Shown piece by piece: positions 1-8,195 of a DNA stretch of 64,000 nucleotides. The stretch spans positions 5,580,001-5,644,000 of the forward strand of contig NZ_OY764190.1 of assembly GCF_963668215.1 (NCBI RefSeq), given 5' to 3'. Source of the DNA: an uncultured Desulfosarcina sp. (lineage in GTDB: Bacteria; Desulfobacterota; Desulfobacteria; Desulfobacterales; Desulfosarcinaceae). Each line of letters opens with the position of its first letter. Position 1 is the stretch's first letter. The notes under the pieces were generated by a model. The model saw only the letters and a list, made by a program, of their open reading frames with translations, was not told the DNA's origin and did no database searches. Both the position numbers and the translations under genes were made by a program.

Positions 1-51
1 CCGGCCTTCGATGCTTTTAATGGCAAATTTCTTGACAAAAAGAACTATGAC

Positions 52-1215
52 ATGCAATCCCTAATTCACTTTTATAAATTTGACGGTGGTGAATGCGTGT
101 CTGGAAGCATCCAAAGACGAAGGGATACCGGAGCCTATTACATTTTGTGGTGGGATATCAAAACCAAAAAACAGGTCAAGATCTACCGCTACAAAGGGGA
201 AAAAATGTTCTCCCGGTCGACGGCCAGGAAGTTGCTTTCCCTTATGCAAAATTCCGTCGAGGAAGGAACATTCAGGCTTGAACGGTTCACGCGAGACGGG
301 TGGACCGATGTGCTGCCTATGCTCAGGAAATGGGAGAAGGCTACATTTATCGACCTCAAACCCGGCACTCGCGATCCATACAGATCCTACCTCAAGAACT
401 GGATTCGTCCTTATTTCAAGAAAAATCCCGTCCAATTGCACGAGATCCAAATCGATGTCCTCAAAGATATGTTGCATAGTATCGCTGGAACCGGCAAGCA
501 CAAGCAAAATGTGATGTTCTGCTTTCATTCCTTTATGGATTATTGCTGGCGGGCCCGCCGAATCGTAGCCATGCCACCTTTCCCTAAAAAGAAGGAGTAC
601 GGGATCGTGCAACCGGCTATCAAGTGGTTGCCGGAATCAAGACAACTGGCCATCCTGGAAAAGATCCCCCAGGAACACAAACCCATTTTCTATTTCATGA
701 AATACACCATGCGCCGACCGGGTGAGGCCATGGCCATCCATAGGGAGGATGTCATCGAGGATGGCTTTGTCATTCAACGTGCCATCAGTTCCCGCAAGCT
801 TGTGGATTCGACCAAAACCGGTGAAGTGCATTATATCCCATGCCATGATGACCTGGCGCCTTACATTGAGCAGGCTCTGAAGGGTCCGGTTATAAGCCAG
901 TTTCTTTTTACCTGTAAGAGCAGTCGTAATCCAGGAAAGCGATACAGCCACAGAATCCTGAGTCGGATCTGGCGTAAAGCCTGCGCAGACGCCGAGGAGG
1001 ACATTAATATGTATTCGGGGCTGAAACACTCCAGTTGCAGCCAGTATATAAATGAAAAGGGCCTGTCCCAATCCCAGGTACAGGCCCTTACCGATCATGC
1101 ACGAATTGACTCAGTGAAGCGCTATGCTAAAACCGAAATTGCCGAGAGAAAACGGTTGATGATGACACTGCCGATAGAGAAAAACAAGCCCAAAACAAGC
1201 CCAAAAGGAAAATAA
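52..1215 (+). CDS. Tyrosine-type site-specific integrase (island/phage integrase)
   Basis: Tyrosine recombinase, 387 residues from the ATG used here, expected to integrate and excise an element at a tRNA 3' end. An arm-type N-terminal domain (about 20-50) is followed by a core-binding domain (about 85-175) and a catalytic domain (about 195-365). Visible catalytic residues are Arg222 in MRRPGEA, Lys255 in STKTG, His349 in LTDHA and the nucleophile Tyr358 in VKRYAK. The usual HxxR box is altered: the equivalent segment reads YSGLKHSS (321-328), so the second arginine is Lys325. The frame is open to position 1, so the gene could begin further left; a GTG at 97 behind a GGTGGTG is an equally good start. 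It ends 35 bases before a selC 3' fragment, which fits an integrase beside its own attachment site. Confidence 0.9.
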   Translation: MQSLIHFYKFDGGECVSGSIQRRRDTGAYYILWWDIKTKKQVKIYRYKGEKMFSRSTARKLLSLMQNSVEEGTFRLERFTRDGWTDVLPMLRKWEKATFIDLKPGTRDPYRSYLKNWIRPYFKKNPVQLHEIQIDVLKDMLHSIAGTGKHKQNVMFCFHSFMDYCWRARRIVAMPPFPKKKEYGIVQPAIKWLPESRQLAILEKIPQEHKPIFYFMKYTMRRPGEAMAIHREDVIEDGFVIQRAISSRKLVDSTKTGEVHYIPCHDDLAPYIEQALKGPVISQFLFTCKSSRNPGKRYSHRILSRIWRKACADAEEDINMYSGLKHSSCSQYINEKGLSQSQVQALTDHARIDSVKRYAKTEIAERKRLMMTLPIEKNKPKTSPKGK

Positions 1216-1250
1216 CTTTTATTTTATTTGAATAATTTTAGCTGGTTATA

Positions 1251-1288
1251 GGACGGGTCACGGGTTCGATTCCCATGCACTTCCGCCA
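1251..1288 (+). other. selC (tRNA-Sec) 3' fragment, probable attachment site attR
   Basis: This segment folds as the 3' part of a tRNA: T-stem 1260-1264 with 1272-1276, T-loop TTCGATT, then an 8-base acceptor strand GCACTTCC, discriminator G and CCA. The 8+5 acceptor/T-stem length and the ending CTTCCGCCA match bacterial tRNA-Sec, which is a known integration site. One T-stem pair is a C-A mismatch. No 5' half exists upstream, where the integrase gene lies, so this is the duplicated 3' end left by integration. The intact selC should then lie left of the window, with the island between the two copies. Confidence 0.75.
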
Positions 1289-1322
1289 TTTTTTTATGCT
1301 TTAGTTAGTCGCCATACTACTT

Positions 1323-1466
1323 AGTGCCCATCCAGAAATAGGCAAATTTGGTCGAGATCGAGGCGCACGAAAAATTTTACCGCAGACATATGGTTGATAT
1401 TTCGAGGATAAAATTTTTCGCGCAACAAAGATATCGGGCAAATTGGCCATTTCTGGATGTGCACTA
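1323..1466. repeat. 144-bp palindromic intergenic element, copy A
   Basis: A MITE-like palindromic repeat. The termini are imperfect inverted repeats (outer AGTGCCCATCCAGAAAT against ATTTCTGGATGTGCACT). Inside is a second pair, CGAAAAATTTTAC against GATAAAATTTTTCG, around a short centre. A second copy lies at 9256-9398 and a single terminus at 16541-16558. It carries no plausible gene. It sits between the attachment site and the hydrolase gene; nothing else is visible in the 325-bp gap. Confidence 0.75.
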
Positions 1467-1541
1467 CCCAACAAACCTCGGGCCTTCCTATACTCCACCC
1501 CCAACAAGAATTCAAGCATATGAATTTATTTTGGATGATTC

Positions 1542-2276
1542 ATGCCAAAAGCAGCCGAACAACCTGTAACCATTAAGGTTCAAGGCCTCAAATTGTCTGG
1601 GGTGCTGCATCTGCCCCCTGGAAATCCTTCGGCGGTGATCGTTGGCTGTCACGGATTGATGGCCGACAAATCCTCCCCCAAGCAGGTTGCACTGGCCGGA
1701 CGATGCACCGATGCAGGCATGGCGTATTTCCGTTTCGACCACCGCGGCTGTGGAGAGAGCGAGGGTTCTTTCGAAAAGGATACCACCCTGGAAAACCGTG
1801 TGATGGATCTGATGGCCGTTGTCAGGACAATTCGCGGCATCTTGGGAAAAAATCTGCCCGTCGGTCTTTTCGGGAGTAGTTTGGGCGGCACGGTATGTCT
1901 CATGGCATCTTCCGAAATCGCTCCTTTTGCCGTCGTGACGCTGGCTGCGCCCGTGCGCAGTCGATCCATCCGGCTCCCAGAGAATTCTCCCGAGTCATTG
2001 ACGAAAGAAACATTGGAAGGCAAAATCCGTTTCGACATCGTTACCAGCTTGGAATCGATAGATCACCTCCTCGTCATTCATGGCAGCAATGACGAAACTG
2101 TCCCCGTTGAAAACGCCTCCTGGATTTACAGCCAGGCAAACGATCCCAAAGCGCTGTTGATCCTGAAAAACGCCGATCATCGAATCAGCGACGAAATCAA
2201 TCAGCAACGCTTCATGGAAAACGCCGTGCAATGGTTTTCGGATTGTTACGGTAGTCGATCAGGTGGTCAGGCGTGA
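1542..2276 (+). CDS. Alpha/beta hydrolase (S33/dienelactone-hydrolase-like)
   Basis: Serine hydrolase of 244 residues without signal peptide, so cytoplasmic. The oxyanion segment GCHGL is at 35-39. The nucleophile elbow GSSLGG places Ser113, the acid is probably Asp184 in GSNDETVP, and the base is His213 in NADHR. Length and motif order fit the small esterase/acyl-aminoacyl-peptidase-like hydrolases that lack a lid domain. The substrate cannot be told. It is a single gene convergent with the PilZ gene and faces away from the glycan block. The ATG at 1542 gives the full first beta strand; no strong ribosome-binding site is visible. Confidence 0.85.
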   Translation: MPKAAEQPVTIKVQGLKLSGVLHLPPGNPSAVIVGCHGLMADKSSPKQVALAGRCTDAGMAYFRFDHRGCGESEGSFEKDTTLENRVMDLMAVVRTIRGILGKNLPVGLFGSSLGGTVCLMASSEIAPFAVVTLAAPVRSRSIRLPENSPESLTKETLEGKIRFDIVTSLESIDHLLVIHGSNDETVPVENASWIYSQANDPKALLILKNADHRISDEINQQRFMENAVQWFSDCYGSRSGGQA

Positions 2277-2379
2277 GAAATCTCTAAAAGTGTTCGGATG
2301 TCGGCAAAACATACCCCGGCCGTCGATCCAAGTCTTTGATGACTTGCGCCTGATTTGGAGGGAGGCTGCTCGTTCGGTC

Positions 2380-2805
2380 CTATTTGGGACCGATCGCGCT
2401 GTTGATGAGTTCCTTCTGATAAGGGGTGAGCTTTTTGGAAAATTTTACACCGATGCCGTCTCGTTCCGTCCTGACGATGGTTCCAGAAATTTTGAACGAT
2501 TTTTGAAGGTTTGGAACGGTGAAAATCAGGGAGATCGATTGGCCCTCCCGCAACGCGGCTGCTGTTTCGATGAATACACCGCCGTTGCTCAGGTTGTTGA
2601 TGAAATCCTGGTACACCCTGGTGGCGGTCGAGTAGTCCACGGGGAGAAAGCAGGGAATCCGTGAATCCTCCCGATAATCGAGCCGATCCCATTCGTGAAG
2701 CAGTTCTTCGAGCATTTTCTTTCTTTGAAAGCTCAATTTGGATACGCCCTGAATCAAACGATCAGTCAATTTTTTTTCGTTTTCCAAAACGTTCGAGTCA
2801 TTCAT
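2380..2805 (-). CDS. PilZ domain protein (c-di-GMP binding)
   Basis: A 141-residue cytoplasmic protein with a helical N-terminus (1-45) and a PilZ beta-barrel (45-140). Both c-di-GMP signatures are present: RxxxR as REDSR (45-49) and (D/N)xSxxG as NLSNGG (71-76). It should bind the second messenger and pass the signal to a partner. Placed just downstream of an exopolysaccharide locus, a role in c-di-GMP control of polymer output is plausible but is inference. A 7-bp hairpin (TCGGTCC/GGACCGA, 2374-2393) overlaps its last codons. It has no T-tract, so it is not called a terminator. Confidence 0.88.
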   Translation of the reverse strand: MNDSNVLENEKKLTDRLIQGVSKLSFQRKKMLEELLHEWDRLDYREDSRIPCFLPVDYSTATRVYQDFINNLSNGGVFIETAAALREGQSISLIFTVPNLQKSFKISGTIVRTERDGIGVKFSKKLTPYQKELINSAIGPK

Positions 2806-2954
2806 AAAGCCTGTCCTGCTTGATTGTTTAAAATCGGTGGCGTATTGGCGCAGGTCGATCCAGAAGAAAATTCTTGTTTAAATATATCTTTTATAATGAA
2901 TAGTGTCAATATCCTGAAGCGTCGCCGCTTTCACCAGAACGGGTCGGTGACGCG

Positions 2955-4640
2955 CTATTCGCCAGGTGGAATGATCTCGACAATCACCTTGCGTCGATTC
3001 TTTTCGAGCGCAATGGTGGTATTTCCCGGACCATCGGTTCCGGGACCGATGCCAAGGGTTGTAATGACCTCGGCGTTTACACCCTTTCCCACCAAATAGG
3101 TTTTCACCATATTCGCTCGAAATTCCGAAAGCTTCATGTTATACGTTCGTACTCCGGTGGCATCCGTGTATCCTCTTAAAACGAGGGTGGCATCTGGATT
3201 TTCCAGACAATAATGGGCGATAATGTCCAACATATCGTAGGCCTCAGTCCCAAAAGTATTGGCATCGAATGCGAACGATATCTCCGGATAAATCCCGAAA
3301 TTTTCATGAATTTGGTCAAGCGTGATTTTATTATCGCTGGTTCCGTTGTCCGATGGTTTGGCTACGGGTGACGGTTTTTGCGCTGCAAATGATGAAGTTG
3401 CGCGTTTTTCGCTTTCTGTCGGCTTAACCGCATCGGTTGAGTATTGTTTCTCAGAATTTGCAACAACCCCGCTCGCAACACGGGAATCGACATTGCTTCC
3501 CTCAATGGCGCCCTGCCCCTCCAGCGACGAATAGGAAGTGCCGGAACGGGCGCTTGGCCGCGCCGTTTCCATTTCCTGAGAGGACGATAATTGGCTCTTG
3601 GAACCGGTTCCATGGCTCATTTTGTTGACAGGCGCCTGCCAATGTCCAAGGAAAAAGAAAGCCACCAATCCCAGCCATATGGCCACAACTACAATCAAGG
3701 CGATCACTAGAGGTTGATTGAAGGATTTGTTCGCGGATTCCAGAGCATTTTTACCCATTCCATCCGCTCTTTCCGGTTCAATCGTTTTTTTGTCCGCAGC
3801 CTCCGGTGTCGCCATGCTTTTTCGAGTTGATAGCCCATGGGGAATTTTTAATTCCTGGGCACATTCCGCCACGATTTTATGATCGATCTTCTTCTTTTCC
3901 TTGACGAACCCAGTCAACAGCGCCTGGTCGCAAATAATGTTAATCAACCTTGGGTAGCCGTTGGAGAATTTATAGACCTCCTTGATCGCCCGTGAAGTGA
4001 AAATGTCTTCCTTGGTTCCGGCAACGTCCAAACGATAACGGATGTACTTTTCCGTTTCCGTTTCGGATAATGCGGAGATATTGTAATTAATGGTAATCCG
4101 TTGGCGAATGGCCCGATTTCGGGGTCTGAGGATGATTTCATTGAACTCGCTCTGTCCCACGAAAAAAATATTGATCAGTTTGGTATTCTGCTTTTCGATG
4201 TTGGACAGCAGCCTCACCTCTTCCAGCAATTTCTGGCTGAGATGCTGGCACTCGTCGATAATGAGGAGGGCTTGCTTGTTTTGACCGTGCACCGCCAACA
4301 GGTATTCTTTTAGAGAAATGAGAAAATCGCCTTTGCTTCTGAAGTTCTTGTCCATCCCGAAAGAATCGGCCACGAAGTTGAAAAAATCCATCTTCGCCAG
4401 GCCAGGATCGGTAATCATGGCGACAAGCACATCATCTCCCAGGCTGTCGACGAGTGTATGGAGCAAGGTGGTCTTCCCGGTTCCCACGTCGCCGGTCAGC
4501 AAAAGGAATCCCTTATTATCCAAGATGCCGTATTTCAATACAGCCAGGGCTTCCTTATGTTTTTCTCCAAGCCAGAGAAACCTCGGATCCGTGCTGATCT
4601 GAAACGGCTTCAGGTGCAATCTGTAATGGTCGAGATACAT
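2955..4640 (-). CDS. ExeA-like AAA+ ATPase of the PEP-CTERM/EPS locus fused to an OmpA domain
   Basis: 561 residues. Residues 1-270 form an ExeA/MSHA-type AAA+ ATPase like the putative secretion ATPase of exosortase-A loci, with Walker A GDVGTGKTT (50-58) and Walker B LLIIDE (125-130). A linker leads to a single transmembrane helix at about 308-330, then a Ser/Thr-rich periplasmic stretch. The C-terminus (about 445-560) is an OmpA/MotB peptidoglycan-binding domain (TLVLRGYTDATGV, NRRKVIVEI). The topology places the ATPase in the cytoplasm and the OmpA domain in the periplasm, linking energy use to the cell wall. Family ATPases are usually about 270-350 residues, so the OmpA tail is an addition. 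It lies 6 bp after the coiled-coil membrane protein gene. Confidence 0.88.
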   Translation of the reverse strand: MYLDHYRLHLKPFQISTDPRFLWLGEKHKEALAVLKYGILDNKGFLLLTGDVGTGKTTLLHTLVDSLGDDVLVAMITDPGLAKMDFFNFVADSFGMDKNFRSKGDFLISLKEYLLAVHGQNKQALLIIDECQHLSQKLLEEVRLLSNIEKQNTKLINIFFVGQSEFNEIILRPRNRAIRQRITINYNISALSETETEKYIRYRLDVAGTKEDIFTSRAIKEVYKFSNGYPRLINIICDQALLTGFVKEKKKIDHKIVAECAQELKIPHGLSTRKSMATPEAADKKTIEPERADGMGKNALESANKSFNQPLVIALIVVVAIWLGLVAFFFLGHWQAPVNKMSHGTGSKSQLSSSQEMETARPSARSGTSYSSLEGQGAIEGSNVDSRVASGVVANSEKQYSTDAVKPTESEKRATSSFAAQKPSPVAKPSDNGTSDNKITLDQIHENFGIYPEISFAFDANTFGTEAYDMLDIIAHYCLENPDATLVLRGYTDATGVRTYNMKLSEFRANMVKTYLVGKGVNAEVITTLGIGPGTDGPGNTTIALEKNRRKVIVEIIPPGE

Positions 4641-4646
4641 TTGATT

Positions 4647-5795
4647 TTATAACTTATCCAAGAATGTCAGGTCCTTATTCTGCGTCAGCTTCGTTCCCAC
4701 AACAAGAACTTCGACACGGCTGCCTTCAATATTGCGGAAATACAATCGCCCTTTATAGGCGAAAATCACTTCAAATACCGTTTCACGATTTTTTTTGCCG
4801 AATACTTTCCGCTTGATCTGGACCATTTTCGGGTCGTCGTTGAGCTGGTGAATGACCTCCTCGGCCTTGATTTTCATCTCGTCGGTCAACTCGATAAACC
4901 CTTCGATGGCCCTATCGTGAACAGCGGTGTTTTTATACAGCGCATTGAAGCGCTTGCGGATCGCCTCAATGCCTTTCAGTCTGTGGCGGTTCTTAGCCTC
5001 ATTGTCTTTTTCATACTGCCGGATCTTCTCCCTCAAGGCATCGATTTCATCGAGTTGGCTCTCCTGAAGGGACAGGTTCTCGCTGATTTTCTCTTCCAAC
5101 GCCACCAGTTCGTCAATCATTTCATCTTCGGCGGCGGTGGCCTTTCGGCGCTCTTGGTCCAGCTCGGTTTTCATCCGCTCTACGCTTTCCGAAAGGAGCC
5201 GTCGCTGGTCTTCAAGACGCTGGAGCTGCGCCAGGCTTTCTTGACGTTCTTCGGCCAAATTGTCGATAATTTGCTGCCTGGCAAGCTCCTCCTGGCGAAT
5301 CATTTTGATACCGCGCCGGTAAAAGGCCATAAACACCAAAAGGGAAAGAGCGACACAGGATAACAATATCAGGTTGGCTATCGGTGTATTGTGTTCAATC
5401 TTAACCTCGACGGTTTTAATCAGGCCATCATTGAGCAGCCGGAAGTTCTCCCGGGCAACGGCGATGCTGTCCGGTGGATCGAGTTCGGTTCTGGACCCGT
5501 CATAGGTATACGGATAAAGGTAATCTCCGTCGGGCGTCTTCACGCTGACAGAAATACGCACCCCCCAACGGGTCAACTTGCGGCTGGCAATGAACCCGTC
5601 GACGTTTTCACGAATGGCTTCCTGCAAACGCAGGCTGCCGTCGAACAACGGCCGTGTGTCTCCGGTATACATGCTCGCCAACGTCTTTTCGTAGCCGGCC
5701 TGGACAGTCTTCTCAAGCAGCTGTATGGAAAAAACATAGACGAAGGGCGGCAGTAACACGCACAGGATCAGGGTTTTGAATGGAAAGTTGCGCAT
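4647..5795 (-). CDS. Inner-membrane protein with periplasmic domain and long coiled coil
   Basis: 382 residues, family not recognised. An N-terminal helix (about 8-27) and a second helix (about 135-157) enclose a periplasmic domain of roughly 105 residues, a layout seen in membrane sensors. A charged coiled coil follows (about 165-270), then a basic C-terminal domain (about 290-382) ending in a beta-rich segment near GRLYFRNIEGSRVEV. No kinase, cyclase or methyl-accepting motif is seen. It sits between the TPR lipoprotein and the ATPase-OmpA gene with 15-bp and 6-bp gaps, so these three probably form one transcript and may act together in EPS export. That function is inference. Confidence 0.8.
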   Translation of the reverse strand: MRNFPFKTLILCVLLPPFVYVFSIQLLEKTVQAGYEKTLASMYTGDTRPLFDGSLRLQEAIRENVDGFIASRKLTRWGVRISVSVKTPDGDYLYPYTYDGSRTELDPPDSIAVARENFRLLNDGLIKTVEVKIEHNTPIANLILLSCVALSLLVFMAFYRRGIKMIRQEELARQQIIDNLAEERQESLAQLQRLEDQRRLLSESVERMKTELDQERRKATAAEDEMIDELVALEEKISENLSLQESQLDEIDALREKIRQYEKDNEAKNRHRLKGIEAIRKRFNALYKNTAVHDRAIEGFIELTDEMKIKAEEVIHQLNDDPKMVQIKRKVFGKKNRETVFEVIFAYKGRLYFRNIEGSRVEVLVVGTKLTQNKDLTFLDKL

Positions 5796-5810
5796 GGGGT
5801 ACCGTTAGAA

Positions 5811-8093
5811 TCAAATTCCCGACAGCATGTGTCGCGCATCGTCGGCTCCGTCAAAATCGGCATCCAGCGCCAGCGCCTTTTCCAGATAGGCCTTGGCACG
5901 ATCCTTGTCCCCCTTCTGATACAGCGCGGCTCCCATATGGTATTGTACGGTTGCGTTTTCGGGCAGTTTCTCAAGGCTTTCCGAGAACTCTTGAACCGCG
6001 TTTCCATATAGCCCTTTTTTATAATAAATCCAGCCAAGTGTATCCATAACACTCGGATCGTCAGGCAGCTTCTCTTTGGCGATCTGGGCGTACTTTAGGG
6101 CTTCATCGATGTTTCCGCCGCCTGTGGAGAGCAGGTAGGCCAGGTTGTTGGCTGCCGGAGCGAATTGGGGGTTGATCTCCAAAGCGCTGCGGTAGTGCTT
6201 TTCAGACATGTCATAGCGCTTTTGCATATCGTAAATGGTCCCCAAGAGCATATGCGGTCCGGCCTGATCCGGCTTCTTGGCCAGGATGGCCGTGTATTGG
6301 TCAATGGCTTTTTGCGGCTGCTTGCTGGAAAGATAAATTTTTGCCAAGGCATAATAAGGCGGCATGAAATTGGGATTGGCTTCGATGGCGGCTTGAAAAG
6401 CGGTTTCCGCCGCTGGGACATCCTTTTTGGCAAGCAAAAGGCCACCTTTCAGGTTGTTGATGATGGCCCTATGGATATCGGAATCCCCGACTTTTTCCAA
6501 CTGGGCATCGCATTTCTCTAAAGCAGCGTCCAGCTCCTTTCTGGCGCCATGCACCAATACGATGTTGGTGAACACATCCATCAGCATGGGATTCAGCGAG
6601 AGCGCCGCATTGAAATTCCTCAACGCCGCATCATAATCTTTTTCACTGCGTTTCAACAGCCCCAACCGATAATAACCGACCGGGTTGTCCGGCTGTTCTT
6701 CGATGAGGGTTTTGAAGGCCACTTCGGCTTCTGCCGTTTTCCCCTGCCCCATCAGGGCATTGCCCAACATCGTCCTGGCGCGGTAATCTTTCGGATACAG
6801 TGCCAGGATTTCGGCGCTCTCCTGCTGTGCTTTTTCAAAGTCCCGTTCTTTTAACGCGATCTCACCCAGCAGCATTTTGGCCCTTATGGACTTGGGGTTG
6901 AGTTCCACGGATTTGGCCAAGGTGGTTTTGGCGATCTGCACCTCGCCGTTCCCGAGATGGGCAAACCCTTTGAGGTAATAGGCCCGGGAAGAGTTCGGCT
7001 CTTCCTTGATCAACTGATCGAAAATGCCGATGGCTTCGGTAAAGTCTTTTTTGAAGGTGGCAATCTCCCCTTTCATCATCCGGGCAGGGAAAAATTGGGG
7101 CCGGGCCTCAAGGACTTTCGCCAGGTATTGCTCGGCCTTTTCCAACTCTTTCTGCTTCAGGAAAAAACCGGCCATGGTCGTCATGATATTGATATCGTCA
7201 GGTTTGACCGACAAGGCCTTTTCGTACATGGCCAGGGTTTTTTCAGCATTGCCCATGTTATCGTAATAACCGGCCGCTACCATGTATGGTTTGATGTCAT
7301 CAGGATTGATCTCGATCGCCTTGAGATAGGCAGTCTCGGCATCCTCGGGCCTTTTCGTCTGAAAGAAAAAATTGCCCAAAATGATATACAGCTGCGCGTT
7401 GCCCGGATTCAATTCAATGGCTTTTTCGATTTGCGCCTGGGCTTCATTAAAAGCTTTGCGGCTGGTGTAAAATCGAACCAGTTCCAATCGCGGCTTGATC
7501 TCGTTGGGGGCCAGATGGACGGCACTCATCAATTGAGACTCGGCTTCTTCGAATTTCCCCTGGCGTGCGTAAATTCTCGCCAGCCCCATATAGGCGCGGG
7601 TCTGCTTGCTGTCGATATCCAATATTTTTTCGAAGATCCCGGCCGCCTCGTATAAATTTTTCTCCAGATCGTAGAGCCCGGCCATTAAAAACAGGGCTTC
7701 GATGTTGTTGGGATCTTTGGCAAGGACCGCTTCCACCTTTTCCCGGGATTCATCGGTTTTTTTACCCAGCATATAAAAGGTAGCCAGCTTGAGCGCTGCA
7801 TTGGTGTTCTCCGGATCGAGCTTGGCCACCATGCTGAACTCTCTGAAAGCCCCCCGGGGATCCCCGAGCTTCAGATAGGTCTCTCCCAACTGCTCGTAGG
7901 CGTCGACAAACTCCGGATCGATCTGGATGGCATTGCGAAATTCCAGCTCGGCACTCTTGTACTCCCCTTTCTCGTAGTAACCGATTCCCTTGTTAAAGTG
8001 GGCATCCTTTTTCTCTTCGTCCGACGAGCATCCGATTGCAATAAATGCCAAGGCCAGCAGGATGAACGCGAGTCGATTCAGTTTTGGATTCAT
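5811..8093 (-). CDS. prsT: TPR-repeat lipoprotein, PrsT-like (PEP-CTERM/EPS system)
   Basis: 760 residues with a lipoprotein signal peptide: basic start, hydrophobic core and lipobox AIGC with Cys22. The rest is about twenty tetratricopeptide repeats, with motifs such as YEKGEYKSAELEFRNAI and repeated A..NLA/AYYLKG patterns. Length and architecture match PrsT, the TPR lipoprotein of exosortase-A exopolysaccharide loci. It is expected to be anchored in a membrane and to scaffold polysaccharide export or assembly. It is probably co-transcribed with the two downstream membrane genes. A second, diverged TPR lipoprotein of similar size lies at 29756-31981. Confidence 0.87.
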   Translation of the reverse strand: MNPKLNRLAFILLALAFIAIGCSSDEEKKDAHFNKGIGYYEKGEYKSAELEFRNAIQIDPEFVDAYEQLGETYLKLGDPRGAFREFSMVAKLDPENTNAALKLATFYMLGKKTDESREKVEAVLAKDPNNIEALFLMAGLYDLEKNLYEAAGIFEKILDIDSKQTRAYMGLARIYARQGKFEEAESQLMSAVHLAPNEIKPRLELVRFYTSRKAFNEAQAQIEKAIELNPGNAQLYIILGNFFFQTKRPEDAETAYLKAIEINPDDIKPYMVAAGYYDNMGNAEKTLAMYEKALSVKPDDINIMTTMAGFFLKQKELEKAEQYLAKVLEARPQFFPARMMKGEIATFKKDFTEAIGIFDQLIKEEPNSSRAYYLKGFAHLGNGEVQIAKTTLAKSVELNPKSIRAKMLLGEIALKERDFEKAQQESAEILALYPKDYRARTMLGNALMGQGKTAEAEVAFKTLIEEQPDNPVGYYRLGLLKRSEKDYDAALRNFNAALSLNPMLMDVFTNIVLVHGARKELDAALEKCDAQLEKVGDSDIHRAIINNLKGGLLLAKKDVPAAETAFQAAIEANPNFMPPYYALAKIYLSSKQPQKAIDQYTAILAKKPDQAGPHMLLGTIYDMQKRYDMSEKHYRSALEINPQFAPAANNLAYLLSTGGGNIDEALKYAQIAKEKLPDDPSVMDTLGWIYYKKGLYGNAVQEFSESLEKLPENATVQYHMGAALYQKGDKDRAKAYLEKALALDADFDGADDARHMLSGI

Positions 8094-8195
8094 ACAACCT
8101 CTCCGTATTATGGTTTTTCGGTATCCGGCAGATGAAGTGCGTGTTATGTAATATTTCGATACAAAAAAGGATTATCTCAAAAAAAACATGCCGAC

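Noticed and set aside
1301..1519. Small minus-strand protein genes within the palindromic repeat, with a similar one near 9184-9384
   Set aside because: The similarity of the two translations is explained by the DNA repeat itself; there is no start signal, and the palindrome dictates the sequence.
5811..8093. Long plus-strand frames opposite the TPR gene and other large genes
   Set aside because: They mirror conserved genes, lack ribosome-binding sites and have no recognisable domains.
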